Source of the DNA: Indibacter alkaliphilus LW1
GTDB taxonomy: Bacteria > Bacteroidota > Bacteroidia > Cytophagales > Cyclobacteriaceae
Direction: 5' to 3'
DNA length: 64,000 nucleotides
Assembly: GCF_000295935.2 (NCBI RefSeq)
Contig: NZ_ALWO02000054.1
Coordinates: forward strand, 1 to 64,000
Part shown: positions 54,538 to 63,427 of the stretch, piece after piece
How the letters are laid out: the number at the start of each line of letters is the position of its first letter
How positions within the stretch are numbered: the stretch's first letter is position 1
Program-made: the position numbers and the translations under genes
Notes under the pieces: generated by a model
What the model was told of the DNA's origin: nothing
Databases searched by the model: none
The model's input: the letters and a program-made list of their open reading frames with translations, nothing else

Positions 54538-57252
54538 GTGAAAAACCTATTGTCTATACTTTTACTTCTCCTCGTCCTTACTGCCCATGCTGTGGGACAG
54601 GATATGGAGAATCTTCCCGTACTCAATTGGGAAAAAGCAGCTGAATTGACCCCTGATGAAGGCTCAGAGCAAGCTTTGGGCTATGCTGGCATGTATACAG
54701 GTACCCATAAGGGCACTGTGATCATGGCAGGCGGTGCGAACTTTCCAAACGGACTTCCCTGGAAAGGAGGAGATAAAAAATGGTGGAACCAAGTCAAAGT
54801 ACTACGCAAATCCAAAAAAGGATATACTTGGATACCCCAAAACACGAAACTTCCTAAAAACCTTGCTTATGGAGGGGTAGTATCCACTGAAAACGGAGTG
54901 ATCCTTTTAGGAGGAGAAAACCAACAAGGCCCCCAAAATGATGTTTACAGATTGGTTTGGAATGAAAAAACCAAGGAGGTGCAAATCGAACAGCTTCCGG
55001 ATTTGCCTAAACCAATTTCTCATGGTGCAGCTGCCTATACAGACGGAAAGGTCTATTTGGCAGGAGGGGTGTCTGAAGGTACAACAGGCAGCTTCTACAT
55101 GTTGGACCTGATGTCAGATCATTTACATTGGCAGACGCTGCCTCAATGGCCCGGCCCTGAGCGTTCCCACGCCGTGCTGGTTGTGCAAACTGGAGGAGAG
55201 TATGAAAATTTATACCTCTTTGGGGGAAGGAGAAACACCAAATTTGGTCATAGTGAGATTTTGAGTGATGCCTATAGGTTTGATCCGAAAAATAACGAAT
55301 GGAAATCCCTTGGCGAGATAGAAGATGGCTTTGGGAATGTATTGCCCATTTCAGCATTTTCCGCAAAAGCGGCTGGATCAGGTCATATACTTTTGTTTGG
55401 TGGAGTAGGGCCTGAACCTTTTAACACTTTGGAAAAGATCAGCTTAAAACTATCCGGAAACAACCAATCTTCCGCTGAACGTGATTCTTTAACCAAAGAA
55501 AGAGATTACCTACTCAGTCTTCATCCCGGTTTCCATAAGCAAATTCTTGCTTTTCATACAGTCACCAAAGCATGGACTGGCCTTGGGGAATTGCCGTTTG
55601 ATGCCCCTGCAGATTTTAATGCAGTCAGTCTGGAAAATGATATCCTTCTTGCATCAGGGGAAACCGCTCCCGGCAAAAGGAGTCCTTATATTCAAAAGTT
55701 GTCTATCGTCAATCAACAACAATTTGGAACGCTTAATTACATCGTTTTGGGAGGATATCTGGGTATTTTGGTGGTCATGGGCTTCTTTATTTCCAAAAAA
55801 CAACACAATGTAGCAGACTTTTTTAAGGCTGGAGGCAGGGTGCCTTGGTGGGCTGCCGGAATAAGTGTATTTGGGACGCAGTTGAGTGCCATTACCTTTA
55901 TGGCCATACCTGCAAAAACCTTCTCTACGGATTGGACGCTGTTTTTCCTGCTGATGACTATCATCATGATCTCTCCGGTCATCATCGCTTTGTTTTTGCC
56001 CTTCTTCCGCAGGCTTAACCTGACTACTGCCTACGAATATCTTGAACTGCGCTTCAACCGAACTGTTCGCAATTTGGGGAGCTTGATTTATGTAACACTT
56101 CAATTTGGGAGGTTGGGGATAGTATTGCTTTTACCTTCCTTGGCACTCTCTGTTGTTACAGGGATGAGTGTGGAGCTGTGCATTTTGATCATGGGAGTAT
56201 TGAGTATCCTGTATACCGTTCTGGGAGGAATAGAAGCTGTGATCTGGACGGATGTGATCCAGGTTTTGGTACTTTTGGGAGGGGCATTGGTTTCGCTTGT
56301 CCTAATGGTTTACCATATGGATATGGAATGGAGTTCCATCAAAGAACTGGCATTGGATTCCGGAAAAATGAGGATTTTTGATACTTCTTTTGATTTTACA
56401 GGAACAGCGATATGGGTGGTGCTAATAGGTGGACTGGCTTCCAACCTGGTGCAATATGGAAGTGATCAGACCGTCATACAACGGTACCTCACAACCAAAG
56501 ATGAAAAAACCGCAGCCAGAGGCATCATGACTGGGGCCTGGATGGCTTTGCCATCTGCTTTGATCTTTTTTGCCATAGGGACTGCTTTGTATCTTTTCTA
56601 TCTGCAACATCCACAAGACCTTTCACCGGTCATTCAAAATACCGACAGTATTTTTCCTTGGTATATTGTCACCCAACTTCCGCAAGGAGTTTCGGGGCTC
56701 TTGATTGCAGCTGTTTTTGCTGCCGCTATGTCCAGCTTGGACAGCAGTATGAATTCAGTCGCCACCGTGATCACCACTGATTTTTATAAACGTTGGTTTC
56801 CTTCCCAAAAAGAAGAAGGCAAACAGCTAACTTTTGCCAGATGGGTTACTGTAGCCATTGGTGTTGGCGGTACCTTGTTGGCCTTGATGATGGCGAGCAT
56901 GGGGATTCCTTCCTTATGGGATCAGTTCAATATGCTGATCGGATTATTTGCTGGTGGTTTGGGAGGGATATTCCTGATTGGGATACTTTCTCGCTCAGTC
57001 AACGGCCAAGGTGCAGTTTTTGGTTTAGTGGCAAGTGCCCTGGTGCAGATCTTAGTCAAATACCAAACGGACCTTAGCATTCACCTCTATGCCTTTACCG
57101 GCCTAGTAAGTGCAATGCTCTTTACTTATCTCTTTAGCCTTCTTTTCCAAAAGCCCAGCCCGAAAAGTATAGAAGGGCTGACCATACATTCTTTAAAGAA
57201 AGAAAAGGAAGAAAAGCAGTATGAAGGGGTAATGGCTTATAGAGGTAAATGA
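54538..57252 (+). CDS. Fusion of Kelch-type sialate mutarotase (NanM-like) and sodium:solute symporter (904 aa)
   Basis: Two functions lie in one chain. After a signal peptide (LLSILLLLLVLTAHAVGQ) comes a Kelch propeller of ~370 residues with NanM-like features (AGGANFPNGLPWKGGDKKWW, VILLGGENQQG, GKVYLAGGVSEG, YLFGGRRNTKFG). This is the cyclically permuted mutarotase type that speeds conversion of alpha- to beta-sialic acid. From about residue 405 the rest is a sodium:solute symporter with about 13 helices (FFKAGGRVPWWAAGISVFGTQLSA, GGIEAVIWTDVIQV, LIAAVFAAAMSSLDSSMNSV). The periplasmic mutarotase would hand its product directly to the transporter. Translation starts at a GTG (54538), 28 bases after nanA. 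It is the inner-membrane uptake step of the locus. Confidence 0.9.
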   Translation: MKNLLSILLLLLVLTAHAVGQDMENLPVLNWEKAAELTPDEGSEQALGYAGMYTGTHKGTVIMAGGANFPNGLPWKGGDKKWWNQVKVLRKSKKGYTWIPQNTKLPKNLAYGGVVSTENGVILLGGENQQGPQNDVYRLVWNEKTKEVQIEQLPDLPKPISHGAAAYTDGKVYLAGGVSEGTTGSFYMLDLMSDHLHWQTLPQWPGPERSHAVLVVQTGGEYENLYLFGGRRNTKFGHSEILSDAYRFDPKNNEWKSLGEIEDGFGNVLPISAFSAKAAGSGHILLFGGVGPEPFNTLEKISLKLSGNNQSSAERDSLTKERDYLLSLHPGFHKQILAFHTVTKAWTGLGELPFDAPADFNAVSLENDILLASGETAPGKRSPYIQKLSIVNQQQFGTLNYIVLGGYLGILVVMGFFISKKQHNVADFFKAGGRVPWWAAGISVFGTQLSAITFMAIPAKTFSTDWTLFFLLMTIIMISPVIIALFLPFFRRLNLTTAYEYLELRFNRTVRNLGSLIYVTLQFGRLGIVLLLPSLALSVVTGMSVELCILIMGVLSILYTVLGGIEAVIWTDVIQVLVLLGGALVSLVLMVYHMDMEWSSIKELALDSGKMRIFDTSFDFTGTAIWVVLIGGLASNLVQYGSDQTVIQRYLTTKDEKTAARGIMTGAWMALPSALIFFAIGTALYLFYLQHPQDLSPVIQNTDSIFPWYIVTQLPQGVSGLLIAAVFAAAMSSLDSSMNSVATVITTDFYKRWFPSQKEEGKQLTFARWVTVAIGVGGTLLALMMASMGIPSLWDQFNMLIGLFAGGLGGIFLIGILSRSVNGQGAVFGLVASALVQILVKYQTDLSIHLYAFTGLVSAMLFTYLFSLLFQKPSPKSIEGLTIHSLKKEKEEKQYEGVMAYRGK

Positions 57253-57297
57253 TCAATACAATTGAAATAAGTAGAAATATATAGAAATAAAGGAAAT

Positions 57298-58836
57298 ATG
57301 AAAAAGTATAAGGTATTTGGATTGTTGACGATGATCATAGGCATGATGCTCTGTATCTCTTGTCAGTCTCAGAAACTGGAAAGTGGTAAGGACCTTTCTT
57401 ATGAACCACGATATGTACCGCTCCTTCAGGGAGGTTTTAGTCATGTGGGAAGTATTCTTTTGGATGGGAATACCCGAGCTGAAAATGGCCAGTTGACTTT
57501 GATAATCAATGGGAATCAGGCGATGGACAGCGTAAAGCTTGTAGCGAGAATCGGAGAAAAAGAAACCCAAGTGCTGGCCAAAACGGCTAAGGTCAAAGGC
57601 AAGACTACTTTAGAGCTTGCCGCTTTACCTTCTGGGGTACAATCCTTGGAAGTTCATGTCATGGCCAATGATGCCCATGATTTGAAAGACAAGGTCAATA
57701 TTTCGGTAGGAAATATAATGCTGGATAAAAAGAAGATTGCTATAAACAGCACCAAAGAAGTTCCTGCCTACAGACTTGCTACAGCCTTAAGAAGTTATGG
57801 TTTTGAAGGCGTACATTCTTACAGGATACCTGGACTGATTACTACCCCAAAGGGAACAGTGCTGGCAGTATATGATATCAGGAGAAATAGCTCTGTGGAC
57901 TTGCAGGGTGATATAGATGTAGGCCTGAGTAGAAGTACGGATGGCGGAAGAACCTGGGAACACATGAAAGTGATCATGGATATGGGCGAATGGGGAGGCC
58001 TTCCTGAAGATCAGAATGGTATAGGTGATCCGGCGATTTTAGTAGACCATGAAACGGGTCATGTCTGGGTTGCTGCTTTGTGGCTTCATGGCAAGCCTGG
58101 AAAAATGGCCTGGAATTCTTCCGAACAGGGTATGAAGCCTGAGGAAACCGGACAGTTTATGTTGGTCAAGTCTGAAGATGATGGTCTTACATGGTCTGAA
58201 CCCATCAATATAACCCAACAGATGAAAGACCCCAAGTGGCACCTTTTCTTCAACGGTCCTGGTAAAGGTATTACCATGCAGGATGGTACCTTGGTTTTTC
58301 CTGCACAATACAAAGATGAAAACCAAATGCCTCACAGCACCATAATTTACAGCAAAGACAAAGGAAAAACCTGGTCTGTAGGTTCGGGAGCTAGATCCAA
58401 TACTACGGAAGCCCAGGTGGTCGAGCTTGCTGACGGTACTTTAATGCTCAATATGCGGGACAACCGTGGAGGTTCACGGGCTGTTGCAGTGACCAAAGAT
58501 TTTGGAAAAACCTGGACAGAACATTCGACCTCCAGAAGCGATTTGATTGAGCCTGTATGTATGGCAAGCATCATTGATAATCCTCACATAGACCAAATGC
58601 TGCTATTCTCCAATCCGGCACATGAAAAAAGAAGGGTCAATATGACCATCAAAGCAAGCAAGGATGACGGCAATACCTGGCCGGAAGGCATGCAGCTGCT
58701 GTTGGATGAAGGACAGGGCTGGGGCTATTCCTGCCTGACCATGATCAATGAAAAAGAGGTGGGGATACTTTACGAAAGCAGTGTGGCCAATATTACTTTT
58801 CAGATTATCCCTTTGGAAGATGTTATCGGAAAATAA
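57298..58836 (+). CDS. GH33 exo-alpha-sialidase, lipoprotein (512 aa)
   Basis: This enzyme cleaves terminal sialic acids from glycans. The lipobox is MMLCISCQSQ. A beta-sandwich domain of ~150 residues comes before the six-bladed catalytic propeller. The RIP motif holds an arginine of the carboxylate triad at R176 (SYRIPGL). Five Asp-box repeats are visible (SRSTDGGRTWE, VKSEDDGLTWSE, YSKDKGKTWSV, VTKDFGKTWTE, ASKDDGNTWPE). The probable nucleophile is Y477 (GWGYSCLT). Its length and layout match BNR-family sialidases of Bacteroidota. It follows the symporter by 45 bases. Exposed at the cell surface or in the periplasm, it makes the free sialic acid used by the rest of the locus. Confidence 0.94.
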   Translation: MKKYKVFGLLTMIIGMMLCISCQSQKLESGKDLSYEPRYVPLLQGGFSHVGSILLDGNTRAENGQLTLIINGNQAMDSVKLVARIGEKETQVLAKTAKVKGKTTLELAALPSGVQSLEVHVMANDAHDLKDKVNISVGNIMLDKKKIAINSTKEVPAYRLATALRSYGFEGVHSYRIPGLITTPKGTVLAVYDIRRNSSVDLQGDIDVGLSRSTDGGRTWEHMKVIMDMGEWGGLPEDQNGIGDPAILVDHETGHVWVAALWLHGKPGKMAWNSSEQGMKPEETGQFMLVKSEDDGLTWSEPINITQQMKDPKWHLFFNGPGKGITMQDGTLVFPAQYKDENQMPHSTIIYSKDKGKTWSVGSGARSNTTEAQVVELADGTLMLNMRDNRGGSRAVAVTKDFGKTWTEHSTSRSDLIEPVCMASIIDNPHIDQMLLFSNPAHEKRRVNMTIKASKDDGNTWPEGMQLLLDEGQGWGYSCLTMINEKEVGILYESSVANITFQIIPLEDVIGK

Positions 58837-58911
58837 TGGTAACTGTTGAGAATTATACCAGATTCTATCAGGCTGTATTTCTACAAGGTTTACTCTAAAA
58901 TATAAAGTTTT

Positions 58912-60093
58912 ATGTTCAAATATTATTTAAAAGCGATAGTCATCTTATTTTTCTGTTCCTGTGGGCGGTCAAATGATATTGAGAAAAACAAGGATAAAGA
59001 ATCTTCTCAAAAAAACAGCTTCGAATTTGAAAGAATAGGCACGAAGAAGTTCCCTCTGGATTCTACCACTGCTGGAGGGGGTAGTAACTTTCAGTATGTA
59101 GAAAATGAAGGAAAGAAATTATTGTGTTATTTAAATACAAATCAAAATACCCTTATTTTTTACGATTATGAGCAAGAAACATTGGAATACCAATTGAGCA
59201 TTGAGAAGAAAGGGCCAAATGGAGTTGGTGAAATCAGTGGGTTCTTAGTTCATTCCACAGACTCAATTTTTGTATATTCCAATAGTGGTGTCAGGCTTTA
59301 TCATTTAAACCAATCGGGAAAAATCATCAATATCTATGACCCCAAGGCTAAAGAAGATGGATTGATCATAAGGCCGTATGTATCCGGAAGCATGCCTATG
59401 ATGAAAAGAGGCAAGCATATTATTTTGAATTCCTGGGGTTCCCAAAAAGAATATTATAACAATGACACCTATCCGGAGAGTCTTTTGCTCAGGGTGAATC
59501 TTGAAACCAAGGAGATGGATTATGGATTTTCCTATCCTGAGATCTATACAAAAGGGGTCTGGGGAATGCAGCTCCATGTCATGTACAATATGTTGAATCC
59601 TGAAACATCAGAAATAGTTGTGGGCTTTCCCATTGATGACCACCTCTACGTGCTAGGTGAGGGCTATGTGAAGAAGCACCCACAAGGGAGTAAATATTTT
59701 AAAGGTGTGGTTCCTCTTTCAACCAAAAGTAAAATAAGCCCTCCTCCACCAAATCAGGAGGTACAAAATGAACGTAGCCAAACAACCTACCGGACAATCC
59801 ATTATGATCCCTATAATGAGATCTATATCAGAGTGGTTCATAAAGCTATCAGTGAGGAGGTACTGGCCATGAATGACCCTGTAAAAAGTGTATTTCCGAA
59901 AGCATCGTTAATGATTATGGATAAGGAGTTTAAAAAATTGGGGGAAGTTGATTTTGATAATAATGATTATTGGATAAATAATATTTTCATCAATGAAAAT
60001 GGTATCCATATTATGAAAATGGATTTTGTAAATGAGGATGTACTCACATTTGATGTTTTTGATTTGAAATTTCCGGGGACCGGGAAAAACTAA
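58912..60093 (+). CDS. DUF4221-like beta-propeller lipoprotein (393 aa)
   Basis: This is a predicted lipoprotein (lipobox LFFCSCGRSND, Cys about 17) with a propeller-like mature part. Features include FPLDSTTAGGGSNFQYVENEGKK, LSIEKKGPNGVGEISGFLVHSTDSIFVYS and IYDPKAKEDG, and later ASLMIMDKEFKKLGEVDF. The pattern 'KKGPNGVG...' followed by short strands is seen in DUF4221/6-bladed propeller proteins of Bacteroidota. No enzymatic residues are recognised. Its AT-richer composition and absence of known links to sialic acid suggest it was inserted into the locus between the sialidase and the epimerase. Function is unknown. Confidence 0.75.
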   Translation: MFKYYLKAIVILFFCSCGRSNDIEKNKDKESSQKNSFEFERIGTKKFPLDSTTAGGGSNFQYVENEGKKLLCYLNTNQNTLIFYDYEQETLEYQLSIEKKGPNGVGEISGFLVHSTDSIFVYSNSGVRLYHLNQSGKIINIYDPKAKEDGLIIRPYVSGSMPMMKRGKHIILNSWGSQKEYYNNDTYPESLLLRVNLETKEMDYGFSYPEIYTKGVWGMQLHVMYNMLNPETSEIVVGFPIDDHLYVLGEGYVKKHPQGSKYFKGVVPLSTKSKISPPPPNQEVQNERSQTTYRTIHYDPYNEIYIRVVHKAISEEVLAMNDPVKSVFPKASLMIMDKEFKKLGEVDFDNNDYWINNIFINENGIHIMKMDFVNEDVLTFDVFDLKFPGTGKN

Positions 60094-60318
60094 AAGTATT
60101 CTGACAGGATTATGGAACAATACCCTACTAAGTTTGAGGAATGTGAACTTCTGGATGAATTAATGCTACCCATTTTTAATGCAATGGAGTTTAGGTGGCG
60201 AACAACTTTTCTAAAATTTTAGACTTTGGAAAAGTTTTAGCACATAGGTAAAGCTTTTATAACAACCTTTAATAGCTATAAGATATTGTTCAATTGATAT
60301 CCAAAAACTTTAATTTAA

Positions 60319-61467
60319 ATGAGAATAAACCATATCATCATTTTCTTATTTCTTGTTTTTGGTTGCTCCCAAGAAAGTAATCATCAGTGTAAACCAGAGT
60401 TTGAAACCATAAATGTCCCAAAGAGCCAAACACCAAAACTCTCTGATTTTGTCAATAAAATTGATTACCACGTAATGCCCAAGGAGATAGCTGCAGGATT
60501 TTTTGATAAAGTACTTGTCACTGAAGACCATTATATCTTTGCGGATTATGATATGTCACAGAAAATCTTCGTTTTGGACAAGGAATTCAAATTGGTTTCC
60601 ACAATTAGCAAGTATGGCGAAGGGCCAGGTGAGTACCAGTTGATGATGGCGGTAGACTATAATGAAGAAATGGAAGCCATAGAAATACTGACGCAGAAAA
60701 ACATCTTACGCTATTCCACAGATGGGAAATACATTGAATCAGTGAAAGTGCCTTTTACATTCGGAAGCTTCATTCATTATTCGGGAGATGATTATTTGAT
60801 ATACAACAAAAATCCCCAAGAGTCCACCAATGAAAACAAATCCTCTTTTGCTTTGTGGAATTCCAAATCAAACAAGTTTAGCTCAATTGTAACACATGAA
60901 ACAAATGAATTGGCGGGTTCATTTATGGAGAGAAGCAACTTTTATAAATTCAACAATGAAATATTTGCCACCCAAATTTTTTTGGACACTTTATATAAAA
61001 TAGGTAAAAGCAATCAGGTAACTAGATATTATTTAAATTTTGACAATAAGAATTTGCCTTATGAATATGTCAAATTTGATTCAAAAGGAAGTATTCAATC
61101 CATTTTGGACAATGAGGAATTCATGAAGGATTACGCATTTCATTACCCAACTTTATTGATATCAGACCATTTTTTGATTGATAGATATATAAAAGACAAT
61201 ATTTTCTATTTTTTTATCTTAAACAAAGGAAATGGAAAGGTCTTGTCCGGGGATTCTTTCGTAAATGACATTGACTCAGGAACCAATTACCTTCGTCCCC
61301 TTTTTATTGACAATTCCAATAATCTTTACACTATCCATCAATACGAGGAACTGAAGAGACTGACGAATGACAGCTCCAATGAAAATTCTAGATTTTCAAA
61401 ATTTGTAAATAGCCTTGACCCGGAAACGGGTTTTGTAGTAGTGCAGTACACACTAAAGGATTTCTAG
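60319..61467 (+). CDS. Six-bladed beta-propeller lipoprotein (382 aa)
   Basis: This is a lipoprotein (lipobox FLVFGCSQES, Cys about 16) with a NHL/6-bladed propeller signature: DKVLVTEDHYIFADYDMSQKIFVLDKEFKLVSTISKYGEGPGEYQLM. The GxGPGEY turn is diagnostic of this group in Bacteroidota. The remaining blades are more diverged (LITNN-type strands, FIDNSNNLYTIHQYEELKRL). It is a distant relative of the preceding propeller gene, 225 bases away. Such proteins often occur in pairs or small groups of unknown role. The window immediately downstream contains the broken cytidylyltransferase. Confidence 0.8.
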   Translation: MRINHIIIFLFLVFGCSQESNHQCKPEFETINVPKSQTPKLSDFVNKIDYHVMPKEIAAGFFDKVLVTEDHYIFADYDMSQKIFVLDKEFKLVSTISKYGEGPGEYQLMMAVDYNEEMEAIEILTQKNILRYSTDGKYIESVKVPFTFGSFIHYSGDDYLIYNKNPQESTNENKSSFALWNSKSNKFSSIVTHETNELAGSFMERSNFYKFNNEIFATQIFLDTLYKIGKSNQVTRYYLNFDNKNLPYEYVKFDSKGSIQSILDNEEFMKDYAFHYPTLLISDHFLIDRYIKDNIFYFFILNKGNGKVLSGDSFVNDIDSGTNYLRPLFIDNSNNLYTIHQYEELKRLTNDSSNENSRFSKFVNSLDPETGFVVVQYTLKDF

Positions 61468-61515
61468 GTGAATTTTGTTGCAAATTCAAACCTGACCTTG
61501 AAATATAATTATAGC

Positions 61516-61860
61516 ATGAATTTAATCCTCAAAGACAAAATTATAGCTTTTATCCCGGCGAGGGGCGGTTCGGAAGGGTGCAAAGACAAAAACATCAAAC
61601 TCTTTAACGGTAAACCTTTAATCTATTACAGCATTGAATTTGCCAGAAAGTGCGGACTGGGAGACAGCACGTACGTCTCTACGGATGATTTGAAGATTGC
61701 AGAATTGTACCAAATGTCCTACGCGAATAAATATTTTCAGGGTTTGAAGCAAAGACAGGAAAACCTGAAGCCCCGCTATGGATTATTGGACGGTCGGGCA
61801 AGCGAAAGGATGCTGGATTTTTTTGGGAGGATCGTTCCCGAAGGACATTTGCGTGCATAA
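61516..61860 (+). pseudogene. Truncated CMP-sialate (acylneuraminate) cytidylyltransferase
   Basis: Only the first ~65 residues of a cytidylyltransferase are left: IIAFIPARGGSEGCKDKNIKLFNGKPLIYYSIEFARKCGL, with the CTP-binding RGGS loop and the VSTDD motif. Full enzymes are about 220-240 aa. Homology stops at about 61710, exactly where an inverted-repeat-bounded element begins; the open frame then runs on to a stop at 61860 without family character. The ATG at 61516 is the likely original start. The family activates sialic or pseudaminic acids for surface decoration, so the intact gene probably belonged to a biosynthetic cluster now lost. Confidence 0.8.
61711..61851. mobile_element. 141-bp element with imperfect terminal inverted repeats (MITE-like)
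   Basis: The left end (61711-61727, CAAATGTCCTACGCGAA) and the right end read in reverse (61851-61835, CAAATGTCCTTCGGGAA) match at 15 of 17 positions. The interior can form another hairpin (TTCAGGGTTT at about 61736-61745 against AAAACCTGAA at about 61760-61769). No transposase is encoded, and I saw no obvious target-site duplication. Its left edge coincides with the break in the cytidylyltransferase. It may be a miniature inverted-repeat element or a large structured repeat. Confidence 0.6.
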
Positions 61861-61921
61861 GATAATGATTCTCTAGTTTCAATTAATGGTAATAGAATAA
61901 TAAAACTGATTTGATATAATT

Positions 61922-63076
61922 ATGAACCAATACGCAAGAATATACAGAGATGCCCTTTTGAATGACGTGGTACCTTTTTGGGAAAAGCATTCGCTGGACA
62001 GGGAATATGGAGGGTACTTTACCTGTTTGGATAGGGATGGGGAAGTCTTCGATATGGATAAGTTTGTGTGGCTGCAAGGCAGACAGGCCTGGACATTTGC
62101 TATGTTGTACAACAAAGTGGAAAAGAATCCTGCCTGGTTGGAAACGTCCCGATTGGGAATAGATTTTCTGAAAAAGCATGGGATGGATGCGGAGGGAAAT
62201 TTCTATTTTTCCCTGGATAGAAAAGGGAACCCTCTGGTACAGCCTTACAATATTTTCTCGGATTGCTTTGCGGCCATGGCATTCAGTCAGTATGGTCAGG
62301 CTTCAGGAGATCAGGAAAGTTTGGATTTGGCCGTAAGCACATTCAACAATATCCTCGAAAGGCAGCATAACCCTAAGGGTAAGTATTCCAAAATCATTCC
62401 CGATTACCGTCCTTTGAAAGGCTTTAGCCTTCCGATGATATTGAGCAATCTTTGTCTGGAACTCGAGCCCCTGCTGGATAAAATCTTGGTGGAAGAAACC
62501 ATAAATGCCTGTGTCAGGGAAGTAATGGAGGTGTTTTTGGACAAAGAAAGCCTGATGGTCTATGAAAACTTACTGGAAGATGGCAGTTTGAGTGACAGTT
62601 TTGAAGGCAGGCTGATCAATCCCGGACATGGGATTGAAGCCATGTGGTTTATGATGGATATTGCCAAGAGGCGTGATGACAAAGCTTTAGCTACTTTGGC
62701 TAAGGACGTTACCCTGAATTTATTGGATTACGGATGGGACAAGGAATTTGGAGGGATATTTTATTTCCTCGACAGAAAAGGCCATCCACCGCAACAGTTG
62801 GAATGGGATCAGAAACTCTGGTGGGTGCATTTGGAAACCCTTGTTGCATTAGCCAAAGCCTATCAGATGACAGGAGACGCTGCCTGTATGGATTGGTTTG
62901 AAAAAGTTCACCAATACAGCTGGAAGCATTTTGCAGATCCTGAATTTGGGGAGTGGTATGGTTATCTCAATAGAAGAGGAGAGGTCCTGCTTCCGCTCAA
63001 AGGCGGGAAGTGGAAAGGATGTTTTCATGTGCCAAGAGGGATGTATCAGGTGTGGAAGGCATTAGAAAATGAATAA
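61922..63076 (+). CDS. N-acylglucosamine 2-epimerase (384 aa)
   Basis: This is an (alpha/alpha)6-barrel epimerase of the AGE/RnBP family that interconverts N-acetylmannosamine and N-acetylglucosamine, the step after NanA. Family blocks are clear: [22 protein letters not shown] near the N-terminus, [32 protein letters not shown] with His236, [16 protein letters not shown], and [16 protein letters not shown] with His369. The spacing of His236 and His369 is like that of the two catalytic histidines of characterised AGE enzymes. It is cytoplasmic. It ends the sialic acid locus; nagA/nagB-type genes are not in view. Confidence 0.92.
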   Translation: MNQYARIYRDALLNDVVPFWEKHSLDREYGGYFTCLDRDGEVFDMDKFVWLQGRQAWTFAMLYNKVEKNPAWLETSRLGIDFLKKHGMDAEGNFYFSLDRKGNPLVQPYNIFSDCFAAMAFSQYGQASGDQESLDLAVSTFNNILERQHNPKGKYSKIIPDYRPLKGFSLPMILSNLCLELEPLLDKILVEETINACVREVMEVFLDKESLMVYENLLEDGSLSDSFEGRLINPGHGIEAMWFMMDIAKRRDDKALATLAKDVTLNLLDYGWDKEFGGIFYFLDRKGHPPQQLEWDQKLWWVHLETLVALAKAYQMTGDAACMDWFEKVHQYSWKHFADPEFGEWYGYLNRRGEVLLPLKGGKWKGCFHVPRGMYQVWKALENE

Positions 63077-63310
63077 ACTTTACTATGGATTCCGCATCTC
63101 GACTAGTATCAATTAGAAATGAAGTTTATAGATTCAGATACTTATTGATATTCGATATTCGTGGATATTAGTTCCAGTATTCAAATTGTTGCTGTAAAAT
63201 CAAGTAAGTGCTTTCGTCCATTAATTCCAATCATGATAACTTCAATTACAAGGCTAATGCTTTTCTTTTTCACCATGTTGCTGATCCATCATTTATCTTC
63301 GCAAGCTATC

Positions 63311-63427
63311 GGATTGGATCAGTTTGATTTTGTTGATGGAACTCACCCTACTGATGGGGGTATGCTTAAATATGCCAAAGCATACCAAAATAAAATCTTA
63401 AACAATATTGACGATCTATCACGTTGA
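63311..63427 (+). pseudogene. SGNH/GDSL hydrolase C-terminal remnant
   Basis: The last ~38 residues of a short open frame contain DFVDGTHPTDGGMLKYAKAYQNKI, which matches the end of SGNH hydrolases, where the DxxHP block carries the catalytic Asp and His. The N-terminal nucleophile GDS block is absent and the residues before it have no family character, so this is a fragment. In sialic acid loci such enzymes often remove O-acetyl groups from sialate, and an intact copy may once have stood here. Confidence 0.6.

Noticed and set aside
61720-61860. The end of the broken cytidylyltransferase frame (YGLLDGRASERMLDFF) looks a little like the C-terminus of UDP-GlcNAc 2-epimerases (YGDGxASERI).
   Set aside because: The match is short and contains an insertion, and the same bases form the arms and interior of the inverted-repeat element, so it is more likely chance.
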